Shown here: positions 50,609 to 59,909 of the stretch, piece by piece
Numbering within the stretch: the first letter of the stretch is position 1
Layout: the number at the start of each line of letters is the position of its first letter
Assembly (NCBI GenBank): GCA_003252455.1
Contig: QKED01000087.1
Coordinates: 54,882 to 118,881, forward strand
Reading direction: 5' to 3'
Source of the DNA: Gammaproteobacteria bacterium
GTDB taxonomy: Bacteria; Pseudomonadota; Gammaproteobacteria; Thiohalomonadales; Thiohalomonadaceae
Length of the DNA: 64,000 nt
Translations under genes and position numbers: made by a program
The notes under the pieces: generated by a model
What the model was told of the DNA's origin: nothing
The model's input: the letters and a program-made list of their open reading frames with translations, nothing else
Database searches by the model: none

Positions 50609-51409
50609 ATGTCACCGCTACTCCGCCTCGCTCTCCTGCTCCTCGCCCTCCTGCCGCTCGGGACCGCTCACGGCGAAACGGGGCCGGACCACCTGAGCCG
50701 GGTCGAGGCGAGTGGCGAGGTGCGTGTCTGCGTCTGGCCCGACTACTACGGCATCTCCTACCGCAGCCCGCGCACCCACGAGCTGATGGGTATCGACATC
50801 GATATGGCCTATGCCCTGGGCAAGGACCTGGGTGTACAGGTACGCTTCGTCGAGAGCTCCTTCGCCAAGCTGATCCCCGACCTGCTCGACGACCACTGCG
50901 ACATCGCCATGTTCGGCATCGGCGTGATCCCCACGCGCACCGCCCACCTGCGCTTCACCAGCCCACACCTGGAGAGTGACATCTACGCCATCACCACCCG
51001 CTCAAATCGCCTCATCCGCCTGTGGTCCGACATCGACCGCCCCGGCGTGGTGGTGGCGGTGGCCAAGGGCACGCTGCACGAGCCGGTGATGCGCGAGATG
51101 CTGCAACACGCCGAGCTGAAGGTACTCGACACCCCCTTTGCCCGCGAACAGGAGGTCGAATCGGGGCGTGCCGACGTCTTCATGACCGACTACCCCTACA
51201 GCCTGAAGATGCTCGCCACCACCGACTGGGCACGACTGGTGAAGCCCGAGGGGGTCTATCGGCGCACCCCCTACGCCTATGCGGTAAAACCGGGTGACGA
51301 CCGCTGGTTCGAGCGCGTCGAGGCCTTCGTGCAGCAGGTCAAACACGACGGTCGTCTGCTGGCCGCCGCCAAGCGCCACCAGCTAGAACCGATCCTGCAC
51401 CTCGACTGA
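50609..51409 (+). CDS. Amino-acid-type periplasmic binding protein (SBP_bac_3), orphan
   Basis: 266 residues. Signal peptide MSPLLRLALLLLALLPLGTA (cleavage after AHG around 22), then the family 3 binding fold: EVRVCVWPDYYGISYRSP, MGIDIDMAYALGKDLGVQVR and CDIAMFGIGVIPTRTAHLRF. Such proteins bind polar amino acids or similar ligands. No permease or ATPase adjoins; instead a PAS histidine kinase starts 2 bp after the stop. Start 50609 has GGGAG seven bases upstream; the in-frame ATG at 50552 would precede the signal peptide. Confidence 0.88.
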   Translation: MSPLLRLALLLLALLPLGTAHGETGPDHLSRVEASGEVRVCVWPDYYGISYRSPRTHELMGIDIDMAYALGKDLGVQVRFVESSFAKLIPDLLDDHCDIAMFGIGVIPTRTAHLRFTSPHLESDIYAITTRSNRLIRLWSDIDRPGVVVAVAKGTLHEPVMREMLQHAELKVLDTPFAREQEVESGRADVFMTDYPYSLKMLATTDWARLVKPEGVYRRTPYAYAVKPGDDRWFERVEAFVQQVKHDGRLLAAAKRHQLEPILHLD

Positions 51410-51411
51410 CG

Positions 51412-54042
51412 ATGGATCTGGCCGACACCCTCCTGCGGCGTGGCCACACGCTGCTGCTGGCGCTGATGCTCGGACTGCTGGCGCTGATCGGCGGCGGCAC
51501 CCTCTTCACCCTGCAGAAACTGCGTAGCGCCGAACTGAACAAGCACCTGGCGATCAGCGCCATGCAGGCACGCCTGATGGAGTCGTTCGTCACCCACAGC
51601 CTCAACCTGGTCGGGCTGAGTCTGGCGCAGACCGTGCAATTCGATACCGAGGCGCCGCCCGCAGGACGCCTCAACGACGAGGTGTTACGCCAACAGTTGC
51701 AGCGCACGCCGCTCATCCGCTCACTCTCGCTGCTCGATGCCCAGGGGCGTATCTACCGCTCCTCGGAACCACGCAACATCGGCCTCGACCCCGACCTGGA
51801 GCCGCTGCTGCCCGGGCCCCTGCCGGGGCGCGATCAGCTACGCATCGGCGTCCCCTTCGAGGGGCGCGACTTCTACCAATCGCGACGCACCACCCCCGGG
51901 GCCCCTGCCGACCCACGCCAGCGCAGCTTCATACCGGTACTCTTCACCTCCGCCGACGGCCAGCGGCGCGCCGTGGCCGCGCTCAACCCCGACCTCTTTC
52001 TCAACTACTTCCTCGCCAGCCTGGCCGAAGAGGAGGGCGCGGTCGACCTGCTGCGCTACGACCGCCGCCTGCTCATCACCAGCGACAGCCGCGAGGGGAG
52101 CGGCGGCCTACACCGCCTGCCCGAGGGCTTCGACCCCGACATGCAGGCCTACATCACCCTGGAGCAGCGCCACGCGGGCGAGGCGGTACTCAGCTCGCTG
52201 CGCGCCTCGCGCGACTACCCACTGCTGGTGTTGGTGCACCTCCGTCGTGACCGGGTGCTCGCCGCCTGGAGCGAGGAGGCACGAGATATCACCACCAAGA
52301 CGGTGCTGGTGATGCTGCTACTGTTGCTCGGCGGGCTACTCGGCGCGTTACTGCTGCGCCGCGCCAACCTGCGCGAGGCGCGTGCGCGCTACCAGACCCG
52401 CCTCGCCGCCAAGGTCTACGAGACCAGCACCGAGGGGGTGATGGTCACCGACGACGACAACCAGATCCTGCTGATCAACCCCGCCTTCAGCGCGATCACC
52501 GGCTACACCCAGGAGGAGGTGCAGGGACAAAACCCACGCATGCTCTCCTCCGGCCACCACGGTCAACCCTTCTACGCCCAGCTCTGGCGCACCCTGGAGA
52601 GTCAGGGGAGCTGGAGCGGCGAGATCATCAACCGACACAAGGATGGCCACCTGGTGCAGGAGTGGCTGCGCATCAGCCGTCTGCCCAAGGCCCCCGGCGA
52701 CGAGGGGATCCGCTTCGTCGCGGTGTTCAGCGACCTGACCCAACGCAAGGCGCGCGAGCTGCAAATCCACCAACTCTCCCTGGCGGTGGAGCAGAGCCCG
52801 GTGAGCGTGCTCATTACCGACCTCGACGGTCACATCGAGTACGTCAACACCACCTTCTGCCACAGCACCGGGTACGACCACGCCGAGGTACTGGGCAAGA
52901 CCCCCGCGCTGCTGCAATCGGGCCTCACCCCGGCCACCACCTACAGCGACCTGTGGCACCACCTCACCGCCGGCAAGAGCTGGGACGGCGAGTTCATCAA
53001 CCGGCGCAAGGACGGCAGCCACAGTGTGCAGCGCGCGCAGATCGCCCCACTCATCGTCGACGGCACCACCACCCACTACGTGGCGGTGATGCACGACATC
53101 ACCGAGCTGCGCAGCCTCACCGAGAACCTGCGTCAGGCCAAGGAGCGCGCCGAGCGTGCCGACCGCGCCAAGAGCGCCTTCCTCGCCGCCATGAGTCACG
53201 AACTGCGCACCCCGCTCAACGCCATCCTCGGCCACGCCCAGCAGCTGCGTCGCGACCTCGACAGCCACGCCGAACCGCTCGGGCGGGTCGACATCATCCT
53301 GCGTAGCGGCGACCACCTGCTGACCCTGATCAACGACATCCTCGACCTCACACGCATGGAGAGCGGCGAGCTGACCATCGACCCGGTGGACTGCGACCTG
53401 GCACGCCTGCTCCACGCCCTGACGGAGCTCTACGGCAGCCTGGCCAAGGCGCAGGGGCTCACCTTCGTCAACGACGCGGCCAGCGACCTGCCGGCCATCC
53501 TGCGCCTCGACGCGCGCCGCCTGCGCCAGGTCCTCGGCACCCTACTCGGCAACGCCATCAACCAGACCGAATCCGGTCAGGTGCGCCTCGCCACCCACCG
53601 CGCCCCGGCCCTCTACGGTGAACACATCCTGTTCGAAGTGAGCGACACCCGTGGCGTGCAGAGCGCGGGTGGGGCCACGGAGCTGCGCCAGGGTGAACGG
53701 GTGGGGCTGGCCCTGAGCCACGACCTGGTCCAGTTGATGGGCGGCGAGCTGCGCCTCGACCCACAGCACCACGGCGGCAGCCGCTTCATCATCGAACTCC
53801 CGCTAGAGGGGGTACGCGAACGCCACAGCGAGCCCCCGATCGAGGCCGAGGTGAGCCCCATCGCCCTACCCGACGCACTGCGTCAGGAGCTGCTCGAACT
53901 GGTACGCACCGGGCGCGTACAGCCACTGCGCGCACGGCTACGCGAGTTGAGCACGAGCCATCCGGAGCTGGCCCTGGAACCCCTGCAACAGGCGGCCCAA
54001 CAGCTCGACCTGCGCCGCGTACGCCGATTACTGGAGGCGTAG
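51412..54042 (+). CDS. PAS-containing membrane histidine kinase with degenerate ATPase domain
   Basis: 876 residues: TM1 (about 13-35), periplasmic domain (about 36-295, dCache-like in size), TM2 (about 298-320), PAS1 (about 333-450, TEGVMVTDDDNQILLINPAF), PAS2 (about 460-575), HisKA with SHELRTPLNAILGH (His near 596), HATPase (about 690-800) and a C-terminal helical segment (about 815-876). The ATPase N-box (LLGNAINQTE) is recognisable, but the G1 box is SDTRGVQSAGG instead of DTGIGI, so kinase activity is doubtful. There is no receiver domain. It starts 2 bp after the binding protein, which probably supplies the signal. Confidence 0.88.
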   Translation: MDLADTLLRRGHTLLLALMLGLLALIGGGTLFTLQKLRSAELNKHLAISAMQARLMESFVTHSLNLVGLSLAQTVQFDTEAPPAGRLNDEVLRQQLQRTPLIRSLSLLDAQGRIYRSSEPRNIGLDPDLEPLLPGPLPGRDQLRIGVPFEGRDFYQSRRTTPGAPADPRQRSFIPVLFTSADGQRRAVAALNPDLFLNYFLASLAEEEGAVDLLRYDRRLLITSDSREGSGGLHRLPEGFDPDMQAYITLEQRHAGEAVLSSLRASRDYPLLVLVHLRRDRVLAAWSEEARDITTKTVLVMLLLLLGGLLGALLLRRANLREARARYQTRLAAKVYETSTEGVMVTDDDNQILLINPAFSAITGYTQEEVQGQNPRMLSSGHHGQPFYAQLWRTLESQGSWSGEIINRHKDGHLVQEWLRISRLPKAPGDEGIRFVAVFSDLTQRKARELQIHQLSLAVEQSPVSVLITDLDGHIEYVNTTFCHSTGYDHAEVLGKTPALLQSGLTPATTYSDLWHHLTAGKSWDGEFINRRKDGSHSVQRAQIAPLIVDGTTTHYVAVMHDITELRSLTENLRQAKERAERADRAKSAFLAAMSHELRTPLNAILGHAQQLRRDLDSHAEPLGRVDIILRSGDHLLTLINDILDLTRMESGELTIDPVDCDLARLLHALTELYGSLAKAQGLTFVNDAASDLPAILRLDARRLRQVLGTLLGNAINQTESGQVRLATHRAPALYGEHILFEVSDTRGVQSAGGATELRQGERVGLALSHDLVQLMGGELRLDPQHHGGSRFIIELPLEGVRERHSEPPIEAEVSPIALPDALRQELLELVRTGRVQPLRARLRELSTSHPELALEPLQQAAQQLDLRRVRRLLEA

Positions 54043-54052
54043 CGGCCAATAG

Positions 54053-54089
54053 ATAGGTATCGACTATCGCCCTAATCAGATCAAACAAT
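54053..54089 (+). promoter_or_regulatory. OxyR-binding site upstream of the peroxiredoxin-glutaredoxin gene
   Basis: ATAG-N7-CTAT (54053-54067), N7, then ATCA-N7-CAAT (54075-54089) matches the OxyR consensus ATAG-N7-CTAT-N7-ATAG-N7-CTAT at 13 of 16 defined positions, the first half perfectly. It lies 108 bp before the ATG. Confidence 0.7.
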
Positions 54090-54197
54090 TTCCGCTATCG
54101 AACGGACGGGGGTATCTTCACCTCCACAGCGCGGCACAACGCCCCGCCCGAACCACCTCAATCACTACACACACGCAAACTCTAGGAGCGCTCAGCC

Positions 54198-54932
<735 letters not shown>

Positions 54933-54953
54933 GCCGCACCCGACCACCCAGGC

Positions 54954-54990
54954 CCACAGGCCGGACGGGGATGCCCCGCCCGGCCTGTGG
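54954..54990 (+). terminator. Hairpin after the peroxiredoxin-glutaredoxin gene
   Basis: CCACAGGCCGG pairs with CCGGCCTGTGG (54954-54964 with 54980-54990), and an inner CGGGG/CCCCG stem continues after one mismatch; TTTA occurs just downstream. An in-frame ATG at 54987 for the next gene lies inside it and is unlikely to be used. Confidence 0.7.
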
Positions 54991-55043
54991 CACTTTATCG
55001 TTATACTCGACCCCATCGTCTCAGGTACCGAACAGGAGTGACC

Positions 55044-55970
55044 ATGCCCACCCCACAAAGCGCCATCCTCCCCCCCGTCTCACCCCACGCCCTGTTTCTC
55101 ACCCTGCATCTGCAGGCGGGTGACGAGGCGCTGCGCGCCGTACGCGCCGCCGCCGCTGGCTTCAGCGCCCTGGTAGAGACACAGGCGGCCCTCGACCCGG
55201 ACGCCCATCTGGTCGGCAGCCTCGCCTTCGGCGCCGAGATGTGGGGGCGCCTGAGCCCCCAGCGCCCCACCACACTGACCCCCTTCGTCACCCTCGGCAG
55301 CGGCGCCCTCAGCGCCCCGGCCACCGGCGGTGACCTGCAGTTGCACCTGCACGGCGCCCGTGCCGACCTCAACTTCAGGTGCGCCCGCGCCTTCATCGAG
55401 CCACTGCGCCCCTTTATCGCCAAGGCCGACGAGACCCACGGCTTCATGTACCTCGACGCCCGCGACCTCACCGGCTTCATCGACGGCACCGAGAACCCCG
55501 AGGGCGAGGAGGAGCGCGCCGAGGCGGCCCTCATCGGCGACGAGGACCCGGAGTTCGCTGGCGGTAGCTACGTCATCGCCCAGCGCTACGTGCACAAACT
55601 GCACGACTGGGAGCGCCTCGCAGAGCACGAGCAGGAGGGGATCATCGGCCGCAGCAAGCCCGACAGCGTCGAGCTGGACGACGAGATAAAGCCGCCCACC
55701 GCCCACATCGCCCGCGTGGTGATCGAGGAGGATGGCGAGGAGCTGGAGATCGTCCGCCACAGCCTCCCCTACGGCAGCGCCAGCGGCGACGCCGGGCTCT
55801 TCTTCATCGCCTACGCGAAGGACCTGAGCATCTTCCAGAAGATGCTCGCGCGCATGTTCGGCCAGGGCGACGACGGCCTCTCCGACCACCTGATGCAGTT
55901 CACCCAGGCGGTGAGTGGGGGCTACTTCTTTGCGCCGTCCAAGGAGCGGCTGGCCCAGCTCGGCGGCTGA
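55044..55970 (+). CDS. Dyp-type heme peroxidase (YfeX-like)
   Basis: 308 residues. The distal GxxDG motif is GFIDGTENP (Asp147). The proximal heme His is in KPPTAHIARVV (His221) and the distal Arg in VRHSLPYG (Arg238), with the 17-residue His-Arg spacing of YfeX. No signal peptide, so it is cytosolic. It reduces peroxides with organic co-substrates. Start 55044 has AGGAG seven bases upstream. Its closeness to the OxyR-type peroxiredoxin gene suggests shared peroxide defence, but the intervening hairpin implies its own promoter. Confidence 0.92.
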   Translation: MPTPQSAILPPVSPHALFLTLHLQAGDEALRAVRAAAAGFSALVETQAALDPDAHLVGSLAFGAEMWGRLSPQRPTTLTPFVTLGSGALSAPATGGDLQLHLHGARADLNFRCARAFIEPLRPFIAKADETHGFMYLDARDLTGFIDGTENPEGEEERAEAALIGDEDPEFAGGSYVIAQRYVHKLHDWERLAEHEQEGIIGRSKPDSVELDDEIKPPTAHIARVVIEEDGEELEIVRHSLPYGSASGDAGLFFIAYAKDLSIFQKMLARMFGQGDDGLSDHLMQFTQAVSGGYFFAPSKERLAQLGG

Positions 55971-55994
55971 ACGCCGTGCGGGCGCGAGGCCCTC

Positions 55995-56681
55995 TCACCC
56001 CGCCATCCACTCCCCGCGCATACGCCTAAGCCCCGCGCGGTAGTAGTCGAACAGCAGCGCCAGACGCATGAAGACATCCTCCAACCCGAGGCGCAACGCC
56101 TCGGGGTCGCGCGCCGCCTGATGGAAGTGCCCCTGGCCCAGCTCTGCGTAGTACTCCGGCGCGACCGCGCGGCGCCCATAGCGGTGGCGCTGCTCCAACC
56201 ACTCCCCCTGCATCCCGGTGAGCCACAGGGCGTAGTTGCCGATATGCGCGCGCAGGATGAACTTGCGCGGTTCGGGGGCCGCCTCCAGCGCCGCCAGCAG
56301 CTCGACCATGTAGCGGTAGCGGGTGGGCTGCTCGGGGTCGGCGCGCAGGGCGCGGTCGCCGTGCAGAAACAGCGCGAGGAGGTTGGCCAGGTAGTTGATC
56401 ACCCGCCGCTCCGGACGCCCACGCGCGTCGTCGAGGGCATGGCGAAGCAACACGTTGAAGTAGAGGAACGGCGAGATGGTGAGGATCTGCGCACGCGGGT
56501 CTTGGATCGCGTCGAACACACGGGCGCTGGAGAGCATCGACTCGACGGTGGAGGGGAAGGCGGCGAGCAGGCCGGCCACCTCGGCGAAGTCGTGCGCCTG
56601 ACCCGGCATCTGCGCGAGCAGAAAGTGCAGGTCGGGCTCACTCAGGGGGTCGAGTCGGGTACGGGCGAAGTCGGGTTGCAT
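55995..56681 (-). CDS. Conserved-looking cytosolic protein of unknown function
   Basis: 228 residues, mostly helical in character, without signal peptide or TM. Segments include FAEVAGLLAAFPSTVESML, ILTISPFLYFNVLLRHALDD and RVINYLANLLALFLHG, then an aromatic C-terminal part (VAPEYYAELGQGHFHQAARD). I do not recognise a named domain. Start 56681 (MQPDFARTRLDPLSEPDLHF) has AGAGG about eight bases upstream. It is convergent with the Dyp peroxidase gene. Confidence 0.65.
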   Translation of the reverse strand: MQPDFARTRLDPLSEPDLHFLLAQMPGQAHDFAEVAGLLAAFPSTVESMLSSARVFDAIQDPRAQILTISPFLYFNVLLRHALDDARGRPERRVINYLANLLALFLHGDRALRADPEQPTRYRYMVELLAALEAAPEPRKFILRAHIGNYALWLTGMQGEWLEQRHRYGRRAVAPEYYAELGQGHFHQAARDPEALRLGLEDVFMRLALLFDYYRAGLRRMRGEWMAG

Positions 56682-57049
56682 CGGGGTCACCTCTTGCGGG
56701 CACACGGGCCGTCCCCTGGCCGATCACTCGGGTCCACTTATTTGGTGCATAGCAAGGCCGGGGCCAGTCGACGATCGGCGCATTAGTGCCATCCCGGTCA
56801 CACATCCACACCACCCCTTGTCGAGTTTGCCACAACGCGCACCACGCACCGCACACATTGAGTGCGCGGGCCTCACCGGCCACATCCCCCCTCCCCCCCA
56901 CGCCCATCCAACATCCGTGCGGTGCGCTGTATCACGCAGGGTCTATCCTACATCGGCGCTGTTGCTTGGCTGACGCTGACGTGAGAGGATTTTCTCGCCA
57001 CCCCTCACTCAAACAGACCTAATCTGTTATTTTTACTGAGATTTTCTCC
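56682..57049. other. 368-bp divergent intergenic region
   Basis: The gap between the divergent 228-residue-protein gene and the PstS-like gene should hold both promoters. It has a CGCGCAC/GTGCGCG inverted repeat (about 56836-56868) and an AT-rich stretch near 57018-57045 directly before the PstS-like ATG. No coding frame or stronger signal was found. Confidence 0.4.
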
Positions 57050-57841
57050 ATGCGTCACCCGCTCCTCCTGCTGCTCCTCTCCACGATACTGTGTGCCCAT
57101 GCGGGGGCGCAGGCCGACACCCTGGAGGTCGTCGGCACCGGTGACGGTATGTCGGTGTTGCAGGCCCTGGCCAGCGCCTTCATGCAGCGCCACCCGGAGC
57201 ATCAGCTGCTGATCCCGGAGAGCATCGGCTCCTCGGGGGGGATCAAGGCGGTCGGCTCGGGCCATGCGGCGGTGGGGCGCGTGGCACGCACGCTCAAACC
57301 GCGCGAGGCGCACTATGCGCTGACCTATCGACCCCTGTTCCGCTTCCCGGTGGTCTTCTTCGTCAACCAGAGCGTGTCGCTGGAGGGGCTCACGCGCCAG
57401 CAGGTGCTGGGGATCTACAGCGGCGCGATCGGCGATTGGGCCGAGGTGGGCGCGGCAGCGGGGAAGATCCGCGTGGTGCGCCGCGAGGAGGGCGACAGTT
57501 CGCTGACCAATCTACGCGCCACCTTCCCAGGCTTTGCCGAGATCGCGATCCTGCCCTTCTCCAAGACCACCACCTCCACCCAGCAGACCATGGCGGAGGT
57601 GGCCGAGGTGAGTGGTGCCATCGGCTTCGGGCCCCTGGCCGATACACTCGGTACCTCGGTACGCGTCCTGCGTATCGACGACCAGGCGCCGGAGGCGGAC
57701 ACCTACCCGAGCTACGGCGTATTGGCGATCATCACCCCCCCAGGCGCGGCGCCGCCCCTGCTGGAGGCATGGCTCGACTTCATCCACTCCGACGCGGGCC
57801 AGGCGACCATCCGCGCCGCCCACGCCATCCCCATCCTCTGA
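57050..57841 (+). CDS. PstS-like periplasmic binding protein, paired with a sensor kinase
   Basis: 263 residues. Signal peptide MRHPLLLLLLSTILCAHAGA, then a phosphate-type binding domain: LEVVGTGDGMSVLQALASAF, IGSSGGIKAVGSGHAAVGRV, VNQSVSLEGLTRQQVLGIYS and a C-terminal ITPPGAAPPLLEAWLDFIHS. No pst transporter genes follow; a histidine kinase starts 15 bp after the stop. Family membership suggests an oxyanion ligand but other small anions are possible. Confidence 0.87.
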   Translation: MRHPLLLLLLSTILCAHAGAQADTLEVVGTGDGMSVLQALASAFMQRHPEHQLLIPESIGSSGGIKAVGSGHAAVGRVARTLKPREAHYALTYRPLFRFPVVFFVNQSVSLEGLTRQQVLGIYSGAIGDWAEVGAAAGKIRVVRREEGDSSLTNLRATFPGFAEIAILPFSKTTTSTQQTMAEVAEVSGAIGFGPLADTLGTSVRVLRIDDQAPEADTYPSYGVLAIITPPGAAPPLLEAWLDFIHSDAGQATIRAAHAIPIL

Positions 57842-57856
57842 GTGCCGGAGTCCCCG

Positions 57857-59896
57857 ATGCTGCCGCTGCGCGCGCGCCTCATGTTCACCTTCGTGCCGCT
57901 CATCCTCGGCGCCCTGTGTCTCTCGGCCCTGGCCATCTGGTACCTCTTGGAGAGCAGCCAGACGCGGCAGATGGGCTTCATCGACGAGGTACTACGCCAG
58001 GATGCACGGCTGCACATGCAGAACAACGAGAACACCCTGCGCGACGCCTTGAGCGGGATCCTGGAGGCGGTGACCACCGCCGGACGACGCCTCTCGACCC
58101 GTGCCGACTTCATCGCCTTCGTCGGCAAGAGTCAGGCCGAGCCGCTGCAACTGCTGCTGCGCCACTTCACCGAGACCAACGGGCTCGACTTCGCCCTGGT
58201 GCTGGACCTGGATGGCCAACTGCTGGCCACCTCGCCGGGCGAGGTGGACGACTACGCCCTCGCCCAAGCGCTCGCCGCCAGCCCCTTCTTGCAGCAGATA
58301 CAGGCGCAACTGCACGATCAGGACCCCCACCACACACAGCTCTACGCGGGTTTCGAGCGCTTCGACACGCCGTTTCTGCCGCTGCAGCTCCTGGCCGAGC
58401 GGGGCGAAGCGGCGCCGCAGCCCGCACCGGTGAGTCTAGGACCGGTGAGTGCCCACAAGGTGCTCAACCCCTACGGCGAACCGATCGGCTGGCTGCTTGC
58501 CGGTGTCGACCTGCGCCATCGGCGCGACGCCTTGGCGCATGCGGCACAGCTCTCCAACGCCCGCTACCTCGACTTCATCGACGGTCAGCCGCACCTGAGC
58601 ATCGGCATCCGTGAGGCGCTGCCCCCCCTGGCGCCTGCGCAGCTCGCCCACCTGCCCGACGACGCGCGCACCTTCGAGCTGGACTATCACACCCGCGATC
58701 AGACCTATCGACTCAACTGCTGGCAGTTGCTCAGCCCGGAGGGTGTGGCGCTGAACCTCAACTGTGTCGGCCAGCCACGCACCGACCTGCTGCGTGTGCG
58801 CGACCTGATCGACAACATGGGCACGGAGGTGCGCGAGGCGGTCAACTTGGCGCTCTTTAGCATCGGTGCCACCACCCTGCTCGGCATGCTCCTCGCGAGC
58901 CTCTACTTGGCCCACCGCTTCACCCGACCGATCAAGCAGATGACCCGGGCCATGAGCGAGTTGGCCGAGGGGCGCACCGAGGTGAGCATGCCGACGCCGG
59001 AACACAGCCAGGAGTTGGCCCACCTCGGTGCGGCGATGGAGGTGTTTCGCGACAACGCCCTCAAGCGCCGCGAGATGGAGGCGCAACTGCGCGAGGCCAA
59101 CCAGCAACTGCAGCACAACATCCAACAACTGGAGGAGGCGAAGCGGCGCAGTGAGGTGGCGGAGGTGGCCAAGCGCGAGTTCCTCACCGCCATGAGCCAC
59201 GAGCTGAAGACCCCGCTCAACGCGATCCTCGGCTTTGCGCAGGTCCTGCACACCGAGCTACAGCAGGAGGATGGCGAGGCGGGACCGAGGCGCGACCTGC
59301 TCCCCTATGTGGCGCAGGTCCTCAAGAGTGGCAAGCACCTGCTCTATATGGTCGACGACATCATCGACATCAGCAGCTCGGTGCAGGGGCGCTTGGCGCT
59401 CAACGAGACCCACTTCCGCCCCTGTGAACTGCTCCAACTCGCCTACATCCAACTGCTGCCCGAGGCGCGCCAGCATGGCGTGTCGATGGCACTAGAGCCA
59501 CCCCTGGAGCGCCTACCGACCCAGTTCGGCGACACCGACCGTCTGCGTCAGGCGCTACGGCACATCATCGACAACGCGGTGAAGTTCACCCCGGCCCAGG
59601 GGCGGGTCACGCTGAGCTGTGACCGACGTGAGGATGGCGGCGTCGACATCTACGTGCGCGATACCGGCATCGGCATGAGCGAGGAGGTACAGCAGGCCGC
59701 CTTCACCCTGTTCAAACAGGGTGACGGGGGGCTCTCACGGCGCTATGGCGGACTGGGCATGGGGCTGAGCCTGGCACACATCATCGTCACCCTGCATGGG
59801 GGCGAGATCCGATTCCAGAGCCGTCCCGGCGAGGGCACCGAGGTGCGCCTCTGCCTGCCCGCAGAGCGCAGTCTACCGGCCGACGCCGTGCGCTGA
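57857..59896 (+). CDS. Membrane sensor histidine kinase (HAMP type)
   Basis: 679 residues from ATG 57857 (GGAG seven bases upstream; a GTG at 57842 is possible). TM1 (about 8-30), large periplasmic domain (about 31-330), TM2 (about 336-358), HAMP (about 354-405), coiled coil, HisKA SHELKTPLNAILGF (His near 446), and HATPase with HIIDNAVKFTP, VRDTGIGMS and GGLGMGLSLAH, all intact. No receiver domain and no cognate regulator gene adjacent. Coupled to the PstS-like protein, which likely reports ligand to its periplasmic domain. Confidence 0.92.
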   Translation: MLPLRARLMFTFVPLILGALCLSALAIWYLLESSQTRQMGFIDEVLRQDARLHMQNNENTLRDALSGILEAVTTAGRRLSTRADFIAFVGKSQAEPLQLLLRHFTETNGLDFALVLDLDGQLLATSPGEVDDYALAQALAASPFLQQIQAQLHDQDPHHTQLYAGFERFDTPFLPLQLLAERGEAAPQPAPVSLGPVSAHKVLNPYGEPIGWLLAGVDLRHRRDALAHAAQLSNARYLDFIDGQPHLSIGIREALPPLAPAQLAHLPDDARTFELDYHTRDQTYRLNCWQLLSPEGVALNLNCVGQPRTDLLRVRDLIDNMGTEVREAVNLALFSIGATTLLGMLLASLYLAHRFTRPIKQMTRAMSELAEGRTEVSMPTPEHSQELAHLGAAMEVFRDNALKRREMEAQLREANQQLQHNIQQLEEAKRRSEVAEVAKREFLTAMSHELKTPLNAILGFAQVLHTELQQEDGEAGPRRDLLPYVAQVLKSGKHLLYMVDDIIDISSSVQGRLALNETHFRPCELLQLAYIQLLPEARQHGVSMALEPPLERLPTQFGDTDRLRQALRHIIDNAVKFTPAQGRVTLSCDRREDGGVDIYVRDTGIGMSEEVQQAAFTLFKQGDGGLSRRYGGLGMGLSLAHIIVTLHGGEIRFQSRPGEGTEVRLCLPAERSLPADAVR

Positions 59897-59909
59897 CGCC
59901 GCCACGCCC

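Noticed and set aside
57050..57841. Calling this gene pstS of a phosphate transporter
   Set aside because: There are no pstC, pstA, pstB or phoU genes, and the next gene is a sensor kinase coupled to it; only family membership is claimed.
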